NCBI GenBank assembly: GCA_024516035.1 | Contig: CM044967.1 | Location: 17,396,810-17,460,809 of the forward strand | Source: Bactericera cockerelli | Taxonomy: Eukaryota > Arthropoda > Insecta > Hemiptera > Triozidae | Direction of reading: 5' to 3' | DNA length: 64,000 bases | Shown: one piece after another, positions 56,432-64,000 of the stretch | How the letters are laid out: the number at the start of each line of letters is the position of its first letter | Numbering within the stretch: the first letter of the stretch is position 1 | Translations under genes and position numbers: made by a program | Notes under the pieces: model-generated | Database searches by the model: none | Told to the model about the DNA's origin: nothing | Seen by the model: the letters and a program-made list of their open reading frames with translations, nothing else

Positions 56432-56934
56432 TCGTAATGAAAAAATAAAAATATTTTTTACATAATTAAAATTCGAATATTAACTAAAATTATATTTACT
56501 AGAATTGAAATCTAGGAACAAAATCAGGAGACATACATGTTTGTGTTAGATGAACATTGCTTAAAAGTAATAAATTGGGGGGGTACAGTGATTGGAATTT
56601 TTTCATTTTTCTTCGAGAGAAGAATATACGCGACATAAATTCAGATATGTCCAATAATTCTCAGAGGAACTGGCATTTTTGAAGTTAAGTTCTTAAGAAG
56701 AAGACCACTTCATCTGATTCTCATGAACTCATACTTTTCTTGGAAAAATGACCATCAGCTTTATTAATATTCTGCACATTGCCGAAAATCTGTTAGTTAT
56801 CTTTCATAGGAACTCAATGTTAGTTAAATCAGATTAATTTTCCAGCCCCAGTCGTGTTCTTAACCTTGGATGAAAAGAACGAGTCAAAAATAATTCAGGC
56901 CTTCGAGGGTTGATAAGAGCCTCCTTTACTTTAT

Positions 56935-57003
56935 TGAGGCTCGAACCTCCGCCCTTCAGCATATGGGTCCACGGCCTTAACGAGTGTGCTACCGAGGTTG
57001 GTT
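56935..57003 (-). mobile_element. tRNA-like SINE head, separate family
   Basis: Minus strand: AACCTCGGTAGCACACTCGT, then GGGCGGAGGTTCGAGCCTCA. Boxes A and B are plausible. Only one copy in the window. Confidence 0.45.
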
Positions 57004-58017
57004 AATCAGCCTTATCAGCTAATTATTTAATTAAAAGCAGTAATTAGCCAGTCATAGCTCAAGATACATTTCATTTCCCACACTAGAAGCAGAATAGGTA
57101 AGTACATTATGATATACCTAAACCTCAGCATAAGTATTCATATACATACCTACAAATACATAGAGTATACAGGGTGTCCATTAGGTCCCACCCCACCCTC
57201 CGTATCTCAAGAACAGCTTAATATATAGAAAAACGCTAAAACTAGTATTCCTTAATTTTTAAGGGGAATGAGCTTTAGCAAAAGAATTTTTGTCTACACT
57301 GCCCCAGTCAGGCTGGGCGCGGACCAACTTTAAAATCTTATATAGAATGGCATGTCGTGTGGCATATTGTTTTAAAGACCTCATTGAGAAAAGTTCATTG
57401 CAACTAATTTTAGTCAACTGCGACATTCCGTTCTCGAGATACAGGGTCCTGGCTAATATCCCTATGTTTTGACCTATAACTCGTTAACCGTAAGTTCCAA
57501 AGAGATAAATTTTGTTAATGTTATAGACCTTTCCAACAAGGTTTGACTCGACCTTTTATGTTGATGTTAATTTCTGGTAGGTTTCGTTAGCTAGCCGGAC
57601 GACCAGCTGGCAAAAGTTTTAATAATAAAAAAAAAAACACATCGAGTTATACCTACTTTGTTCGAAAGGTTTCGATAAAAAGAGTTAACATAAAAAAAAA
57701 ATATCTTTCTAAAACTTACGGTTAACGAGTTATATGTCAGAACATATAGCGATATTAGCCAGGATAGCCGACCCTGTACCTCGAGAACGGTATGTCGTAG
57801 CTCACTGAAATTTGTTGAAATGAACTTCTCTCAATGAGGCTTTTAAAACAATATGCCACACAACAAACCATTCTATTTAAGATTTTAAAGTTGGTCCGTG
57901 CCAAGCCTGACTGGGCAAAATAGCGTGGCTCAATATTGTGTAGGCAAAATTTCTTTTGCTAAAATTCAATCCTCAAAAAAATTAAGGAAAACGGGTTTTA
58001 GCGTTTTTCTATATTTT

Positions 58018-58266
58018 TTAACACATTGTGTGCCTCGCCACTCATAATGAGAGACATCAAAGTATTCTGAGAGGCCGCGTTTCTCATATTGAGCGACATT
58101 AGATTTTACTTTCATGTATAGTCTCTCAATATTGAGCCACGCTACAATGCATTTAATATGAAGAGTTTGAAGGGTGGCCCCTGTAGATAATCCAGGTATG
58201 TTTGGTTTTCATCTATCATGATTGTCTCTCATATTGAGAGAAGTCTTTGTATTGTGGCCCCAGGGG
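58018..58266. mobile_element. Truncated piggyBac-like MITE nested in the foldback element
   Basis: Starts TTAACACATTGTGTGCCTCG and shares GAGAGAC/GAGCGAC near-palindromes and GTGGCCCC with the intact copy at 25242-25527. Its right part is replaced by a SINE-B. A GGCACAC piece at 58429-58435 may be the remaining right end. Confidence 0.7.
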
Positions 58267-58421
58267 ATAATAATAATAATATCGCCTTATTTATACTGCC
58301 CGAGTAAGACTATTAAAGTCCCATTATTCCAGCAGTAAGCCCAAGACATATTATTTCAGAGGTCGAACCCACGACCTCTGGAATCACAGAGTGCCTGCTT
58401 TACCACTGAGCTACCGGGACA
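58267..58421 (-). mobile_element. SINE-B copy with an internal deletion
   Basis: Tail and head are present. The segment between ACATATTATT and GAGGTCG-AACCC is shortened by about 45 bp. It is the youngest insertion in the nest. Confidence 0.8.
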
Positions 58422-58684
58422 GACGGGTTGGCACACGCTTTTCTTGAGATACGGGGGGTAGGGGTGGGACTTCATGAACACCCTGTATGAAGAAGTAAAT
58501 AGATTTTCGCTGTGGCAGTGGTTTTCACTATCTGATGGTAAACGTTATTGATTTCCAAAAAGTCGATGTAAGCAGTAATCCGACACACGCTCAATCGCTC
58601 ATTCTCACAGAACAGTTTAAACGGTTCAGACACTAATTACAGTAATTGCCTTTCTTACATACCTGGTCATTTCATGTTTGTGAT

Positions 58685-59225
58685 GGTGCGAGTTGAAAAT
58701 TTCTTCGTACTTCTGTGGTCAATTCTGTAGATAGAAGACACAAGACAGTGCGTTTCAAATTCTTATGAGGTGTTGAAAATTTCTTCGTACTGACGAGTAT
58801 GTGGTCAATTCTGTGGATAGAAGACACAAGACAGTGCATTTCAAAATTATTATGAGGAGTTGAAAATTTCTTCGTACGGAAAAGCTAGACTTATATTAGG
58901 AGATATTGTACATTGTATAAATATTTATTGTTCAATAAAGTTATCATATTCAATTCAATTAAAAAAATAAAAAATATATGTGGTCAACTCTAGGTAGAAG
59001 ACACAAGACAGTACCTAACTTTCAAAATTATTACGAGGTGTTGAAAATTTCTTCGTACGAAAAAGCTAGACTTATCTTAGGAGATATTGTACACTGTAAA
59101 TATTTATTGTTCAATAAAGTTATCATATTCAATTCAATTAAAAAAAAAAAAAAAAAAAAAAAATATATGTGATCAATTCTAGATAGAAGACACAAGACAG
59201 TGGTTTCAAAATTATTATGAGGTAT
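58685..59225 (+). repeat. Tandem units containing a poly(A) cassette
   Basis: GTTGAAAATTTCTTCGTAC and GGTCAATTCTGTAGATAGAA, GACACAAGACAGTG recur four times. Two of the units also carry GAAAAGCTAGACTTAT, GTTCAATAAAGTTATCATAT and TTCAATTCAATT followed by an A-run, which is an AATAAA-type 3' end. Confidence 0.75.
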
Positions 59226-59269
59226 CCTCATCGTGAATATGATAGAGTTAAAGACCTTTTACGGTCCTA

Positions 59270-59365
59270 TCAATTGTCAGATACACAAATTGATTTTGCT
59301 CTCATCAGCAGGTAATAGTTCTGAATATCTATGCCATCAACTAACCTCTCTATTTTAATCAGTAT
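59270..59365 (-). mobile_element. Copy of the dispersed CTGCTGATGAGAGCAAA family
   Basis: Minus strand: AGAGAGGTTAGTTGATGGCA, then ATTACCTGCTGATGAGAGCA AA. The arrangement is as at 47762-47925 but it stops before the CAGCTGTCC part. Confidence 0.5.
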
Positions 59366-59700
59366 GAATGGAAAAGTGAAAAGTTTTTTTAGGGACTCAT
59401 ACGCCAACAATATGAATAAATGCATTTCTTGATAGCTTAATCTACGTGCTACCTTTTTTTTTAAAAAAAAATCACACAAATTTATATCAGTCTCATCTGA
59501 TCCAAAACCACTTTTTGTGCAACAAAATTCTCGCTCACGTCGAAGAAAATTCTTGTTGAAGCAACGGTCTCTGAACCAGCGGGACAGTGCTTCGACTCTG
59601 AAGCATGGAGTAACTGTGACATAGGAGTTGTGATTAACACAGAAATACCTATGCACAAGATCATAATTATTTAAACCTCTATTTTGAGGACTTGGAAAAC

Positions 59701-59848
59701 GACCTCAGTAGCTTGATCGATAAGGCGGCGGACTTGTAACCTGGAGGTCGGTGGTTCAAGTCCCGGGTTTCAGCAAAGATTTAGTAAGGCGAGTTTGAGT
59801 AGATATGTGACATCGCGAAAGTGATTAACACATGTATGATAACTTTTT
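59701..59848 (+). mobile_element. SINE-C copy, close to consensus
   Basis: Intact head and body with T-rich end. Confidence 0.85.
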
Positions 59849-60126
59849 TTTAGGACTTGGAAAACGGTTTTCAAAGAAATCAACTGTCTCTTCTAGAACA
59901 TTCTGAAACAATAATTCACATTTCACCGCTTTGGCTACAGCAAACCGTTTTTGAAATATTTTGTATACAAACGATCAGATCATTTGATAAAAACCACTTT
60001 TTGTTTTTTGTAATCTGAAGCGCTTATACAAGTTCGCCTGAAAATACAATCAGCTCAAAAAGGAAGCAACAGCTACAGTTTCTTCACACAAAATCGACCT
60101 AAGTAGTAGAGTCTACCATAGGGTTT

Positions 60127-60259
60127 CTCCCGGTAGCTCAGTGGTCAAGGCGTCTTTGTGTAATCCAGAGGTCGCGGGTTCGAAGCCAAGCTCTGACATG
60201 ACAATCATGTGACAAGTTATCCTCTCATTTGAGATTTTGACCAGATAATAATAATAATA
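60127..60259 (+). mobile_element. SINE-B head with truncated tail
   Basis: CTCCCGGTAGCTCAGTGGTC ... TTATCCTCTCATTTGAGATT, ending in ATA repeats. The CAGTATAAATAAGG tail is missing. Confidence 0.7.
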
Positions 60260-60290
60260 CATAAATGAACAGGACCAAGTGAGAATAGTT

Positions 60291-60540
60291 ACCAGCCTCC
60301 GTGGCGTGACGGTTGAGACTACTGCTCGAAGTCCAGAGATCCCGAGTTTGATCCCTGGTTGGGGCAGACTTTTCGAAGGAAATTCTATTCCCTCCAAACA
60401 CGTCAGGCTAGCATTTCCGGCCCTACATAGGCTGGGTGAGGTTAATGTGGGTACCTGCTACGATTCCCAGCTAATGAAGGGTAAAACCCCCGTCCTGACT
60501 ATCTATTTCAGTCAGGACGTTAAAACCAAATAGAATCAAC
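60291..60540 (+). mobile_element. SINE-E copy, full length
   Basis: CCAGCCTCCGTGGCGTGACG at the 5' end. The 3' end has the strongest tail hairpin, GTCCTGACT pairing with AGTCAGGAC (60493-60518), then GTTAAAACCAAATAG. Confidence 0.8.
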
Positions 60541-61096
60541 TGGTCACAATAGATTTAATTAGGTCGCAGTGTTAATTGTAAGGGTTTCACTGAAAGCCCT
60601 GCAACCAAGTCAGATAGAAAAATCCTGCAAGAAAGAGACTAAAGAGTCCCTTTATTCTCAAATGCGTTACCATCAGCCATTACATTAATTAGATTAAAAC
60701 TCAATTAATCTGTAAGTGCAGATGTTCTGTTTCACCCTGTATTCTTAGTTCCCGTGCATTGCGCGTACTAAAGTAAGCACTAAGGTTGTTCCATCTTATG
60801 AAACATGCGTACACCGCAACCACTTGCACTGTGGGAAAATCTGGTGGGAAAATTTAAACATCACTAGAAGACATACAGTATGTAAACTGGAACCTCAAGC
60901 ACTATCATTTGCACATTGAATCGGTGAAATAAATAAATTTTGCTTTAGCAACCTACCTACCTACCTATTTGATTTTAACAAACATTCTTATGTAAGAGAC
61001 GGAGGATCTAATAGATGGTATTTTAGTTGTAATTTAATATTATTTATTCCTGTTTTACAACTATTTTGTAACCGTATCTAGGTATTATTAACATGA
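60541..61096. other. Spacer with one retroposon tail
   Basis: 60610-60665 holds a minus-strand tail (GAATAAAGGGACTCTTTAGT, CTCTTTCTTGCAGGA). No gene seen in the rest. Confidence 0.45.
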
Positions 61097-61402
61097 AAAT
61101 CATACCTAGTAGGGATACGTATAAAAAATAATATTTTTATTGATCTAAATCTAAATCAAGATATAGATATTGATAAAGAAAAGAAAGATATATATACACC
61201 TACCATCCCTTACTTCAAGGAAAAATATGGAATATCCAACTGGGAAGTTCATGGTCTCTGGTTTGGTGTACGAGGTAGTGCTTCATCTTCTCTTGTTAAT
61301 TTATTCAAAAAACACAACATCAAGAAAAAGCAGATCCAAGAATTATGCATAACAATTCTTAGGGATACACTCAACATTATCCATCGCCATATATACTCAT
61401 AA
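61097..61402 (+). pseudogene. C-terminal coding relic of an unrecognised retroelement-type protein
   Basis: A stop-free frame from 61097 to the TAA at 61400-61402 has no ATG start. From about 61208 it reads PYFKEKYGISNWEVHGLWFG, then VRGSASSSLVNLFKKH and ILRDTLNIIHRHIYS. The pattern KYxIxxWEVxGLxFGxRG ... NxxHxxxYS resembles C-terminal segments that I recall from insect retroelement-associated proteins, but I cannot name the family. Codon use and the balanced residue mix look like real protein, unlike other frames nearby. Confidence 0.45.
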
Positions 61403-61824
61403 GAGATGTCCCCAAAGATGCTGCTGAAATGATTTCATCCTTAAAAATTTCATTATACCCTGAAATGTTTAAAGAACAGACTAATGACAAGAATGTTTGA
61501 ATGGTATACTGTGTCAGTTGGCAACTCTTTGTTTAGAGCAGTTCAAAATAAAAATTTATTTTGTTAATAAAAAATTTAAAATTAAATTTAATATCCCTTC
61601 TTTGAAAGTTGGTTGATCTCTATTTCTTTTATTACTCTCTTGGGTGAAAAATAGAGCCTATAGAGTGCAAAACAGATATAACTTGAGAAGATCGCCTTTT
61701 GCCGATTTGAAGCAGTTCTGGCTCAACGATGACAGGTGAGTCAGGTGACAGTTATCAAGAAAAATTTGCGTGACTCACTGACTCTCTGTAAAAGCATGAT
61801 CAGCATACCTTTATTTGTTTCAAT
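61403..61824. other. Spacer, no gene seen
   Basis: No named repeat and no open frame of interest. Confidence 0.4.
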
Positions 61825-61960
61825 AATTCGGGGTCCACCCATACCTCGTGAGCAAAAATGAGTAGCTGCTTTAATGTTAGCAGCGACCAGTGGTGGAATT
61901 ATAGACAAAAATAAGATATTGGGATATTAAATATACGGAAAAGTCTTATAATTCTGCGCT
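61825..61960 (+). mobile_element. Dispersed repeat with CATACCTCGTGAGCAAAAAT
   Basis: Order of parts as at 31972: GGGGTCCACCCATACCTCGT, GAGTAGCTGCTTTAATG, AGCAGCGACCAGTGGTGGAA, AAATAAGATATTGGGATATT. Confidence 0.55.
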
Positions 61961-62158
61961 ACCCACTAAAATTGTGATAATAACACAAAAAAACACATTA
62001 TTATTATTATATTATTTCAATAATCCAGCAGAAGTTGAGGCGGCTTTGATTTAAGGGGAGACACAGAAAAATGAACTAGATTTTGACCCCCCGTGATAAA
62101 ACAAAAAAAGACAGGGTTCGAAAAAGACTGAAAAAAAGTAATTGAGAAAGTGATTGCT

Positions 62159-62362
62159 GTCCCGGTAGCTCAGTGGTAAAGGCGACACTCTGCGAATCCA
62201 GAGGTCGCGGGTTCGAAACCCAGCCGGGACATGACAAGTTATCCTCTCATTTGGGATTTTTTACCACGTAATAATACGTCTTGGGCTTAACTGCTGGAAT
62301 AATGGGTCTTAATAGTCCTAATCGAGCAGTATAAATAAGGCGATATTATTATTATTATTATT
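62159..62362 (+). mobile_element. SINE-B copy, full length and best preserved
   Basis: GTCCCGGTAGCTCAGTGGTA to CCAGCCGGGAC gives a full tRNA-like cloverleaf outline with a perfect 7-bp acceptor-type stem. The tail CGAGCAGTATAAATAAGGCG then ATATTATTATTATTATTATT is complete. Confidence 0.9.
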
Positions 62363-62639
62363 GCTGTAGCAACCAGTGGCGGAGTTTCTAGCGTTTTAAT
62401 ATTTCTTGGGTGACGAGGAAAGTTTTGTGATACATATTTTTCTTGGCCCTACACTACGGGTATAAGTATGAATTCACTAAGTAGGTTTACTTATCAATTT
62501 GCTATTAAGAAAGTTGAAAAGATAATTTACCTATATATTTTGCGTCACCCTGTATAAACCCTAGACTAATTAAACGTGGTGTACGTATTGAGGTTACGCC
62601 TAATGTTTTGCCTGTACTTGTTGCAGTGTTGCCACACGG

Positions 62640-62985
62640 GGTAATCCTGCACTGTTTTAGGGTTATCCTATTCACTATTTTAGCGTAATTTTATACTATA
62701 ATAATTTACGGTAATTCGAGACTATTTTTGAATAATATCATATTATTTTAGGGATATTTTATGCTATATTTTAGGGTAACTCTAAATTATTTTTGATTAA
62801 TGTTATACTATTTTAGGGTAATTTTATGCTATATTTTTTAGGGTAATTCTATACTATATTTTAGGGTAATGCTAATCTATTTTTAAATAATGTTATACTA
62901 TTTTAGGGTAATTTCATACTATATTTTAGGGTAATCCAAAACTATTTCAGGTTTTATACTATCTTAGGGCAATTTCTTACATTTT
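62640..62985 (+). repeat. Tandem array built on TTTTAGGGTAAT
   Basis: ATACTATATTTTAGGGTAAT recurs about ten times with period near 24-48 bp and many indels. Confidence 0.8.
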
Positions 62986-63124
62986 CTTTCACTTTGCCTT
63001 TTCTCAAACTTACTTGGAGTTGGCATTGGTAAAAACCTTCCTTCCTCACGGTTGAGTTTGGTTGTTTCTGGCACGCCTTATTCTTCACCCTAATTCTTAC
63101 AAAAACACCTCTGCAAATTAAAAA

Positions 63125-63510
63125 GAAAATATTATTATTATTATTATTAAACTCTTTATTAGAAGAACATGTAAACAAACAAATAATGGTAAAAATTAAA
63201 ATACAAAACTAAGAATATACCTAAATATACCTAAATAGGAAAAAATAAACAAAATATATACAATGAAATATATAAGTTCTTAGGAAAAACTTATAATTAT
63301 ACACAACTCTTGGTAAAACAAATAAACATCGAAATAATTTGAAGATAGAAAACACTTGGCTTTTGTTTGTTTTACTTGGAATTAAGTAAAACAAAAAGAG
63401 CCAAGTGTTTTCTATCTTCGAATTATTTCGAAAAATATATACCTACATATGTCCTAACTAAAGGGAGGATTATTGCCTACGGCAATCTCTTCCACCCAAC
63501 CCAAATATCA
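63125..63510 (-). mobile_element. 3' end of a retroelement with conserved hairpin and a long inverted repeat
   Basis: Minus strand: GGGTTGGGTGGAAGAGATTG, CCGTAGGCAATAATCCTCCC, then an A/T-rich spacer, then AATAAAGAGTTTAATAATAA. The copy at 7885-8085 is the nearest relative in the window. The 103-bp hairpin at 63329-63431 lies inside. Confidence 0.55.
63329..63431. repeat. 103-bp near-perfect hairpin
   Basis: The left arm TCGAAATAATTTGAAGATAG then AAAACACTTGGCT pairs with the right arm AGCCAAGTGTTTT then CTATCTTCGAATTATTTCGA. The stem is about 48 bp with one mismatch in the outer part and a small mismatch block near the loop. The loop is about 6 nt (GGAATT). Confidence 0.85.
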
Positions 63511-63625
63511 CCCTAAAAGCGAACCTTCTTGGTTACTTCCTAAAATTTCTAATATTAGAATTTTTAGTCTATTTTCTTTTAACATCAAGCCTAGTGTGCT
63601 ACACACTAGGTACTTGGCCACGATG

Positions 63626-63765
63626 AATAATACTATCTACCATACAGGTAACTGTAAAATGAAGAAAAAAGAAGAGAAAAAAAAAAGATTAAGTACAATA
63701 CTACCTACCATACAGGTAACAGCTGTAAAATGAAAAAAAAAGAAGAAGAAGAAAAAAAAAAAAGA
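63626..63765 (+). repeat. Direct duplication of a 70-bp A-rich unit
   Basis: CCATACAGGTAAC and TGTAAAATGAA then an A/G-rich run occur twice. Confidence 0.65.
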
Positions 63766-64000
63766 TTAAGTACTGAATATAAAAATCGTTATTTAAATAC
63801 TTTAGGTATCACCCATTAAAAGAATTTACAGAAAAATCAAGAACTTCCTCCATTGATTTGTCTCTTATAATTTCTTATGGGTGAATAGGTATGAGGTGAT
63901 CTTCAAAATTAGCAAATTAAAGTAAAAAGCATAGCTTCGTGGAATACATATTCTCCTCAAGTCATAAACCACATAAGCCTGTCGTCAATATTGTACAAAT

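Larger units (their letters stand above)
57166..58488. mobile_element. Foldback element with two nested insertions
   Basis: The ends TATACAGGGTGTCCATTAGG and, inverted at the right, CATACAGGGTGTTCATGAAG open and close the element. Inverse-matching arms include ACTCGTTAACCGTAAGTT with its partner AACTTACGGTTAACGAGT. At 58018 the right arm is interrupted by a TTAA element and a SINE-B. The arm then resumes at about 58436 with CTTTTCTTGAGATACGGGGG. No transposase is seen. Confidence 0.75.

Noticed and set aside
59270..59656. 128-codon minus-strand frame with several Cys, and an overlapping frame with a hydrophobic start
   Set aside because: The C-terminal part is the dispersed CTGCTGATGAGAGCAAA repeat. 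No homology recognised and no supporting splice signals.
62159..62232. Functional tRNA gene
   Set aside because: The acceptor-type stem is perfect, but the sequence is the head of SINE-B, which has several other copies here and a retroposon tail.

Overview
The window is eukaryotic, AT-rich and dominated by repeats. It is almost certainly from an arthropod and most likely an insect. The evidence is a SoxF-type HMG-box exon that looks like insect Sox15, a decayed mariner transposase, short TTAGG-type runs, and introns and spacers packed with tRNA-derived SINEs and MITEs. No bacterial, viral-genome or organelle organisation is visible. The species cannot be determined from the sequence alone. 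A hemipteran is only a guess.

The one host gene I can support is on the + strand. A short first coding exon (18671-18747) joins in frame, across a 9.87-kb phase-2 intron, to a 512-bp second exon (28620-29131) that ends inside the HMG box at a phase-1 GTAAGT donor. The rest of the HMG box was not found downstream. The second intron is therefore longer than about 34.8 kb, or the next exon is in the 100-N gap (36223-36322) or outside the window.

Layout by region. 0-1 kb: 5' end of a minus-strand LTR retrotransposon (partial Gag, primer-binding site, LTR edge). 2-5 kb: retroelement fragments, tRNA-like SINEs and a frameshifted mariner. 5.4-6.5 kb: decayed short tandem arrays. 7-15 kb: dense SINEs, complex tandem repeats, an 873-bp palindromic element and a Harbinger-like MITE. 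15-29 kb: Sox upstream region, exon 1 and an intron holding SINEs, a TTAA-flanked MITE and a Harbinger-like MITE. 29-47 kb: putative intron 2, with a LINE reverse-transcriptase relic, many SINEs and tandem arrays. 47-55 kb: tandem arrays, including a 234-bp minisatellite of about ten units with a dimeric higher-order structure, and a second TTAA-flanked MITE. 55-64 kb: SINEs, a foldback element with two later nested insertions, a retroelement C-terminal coding relic and a 103-bp near-perfect hairpin.

The main biological story is modular retroposon evolution. At least six tRNA-like heads (called SINE-A to SINE-F here) are combined with a small number of 3' tails. One tail also occurs about 180 bp downstream of the LINE reverse-transcriptase relic on the same strand, which suggests that LINE, or a relative, supplied the machinery. 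Names such as SINE-A are local labels, not database names.
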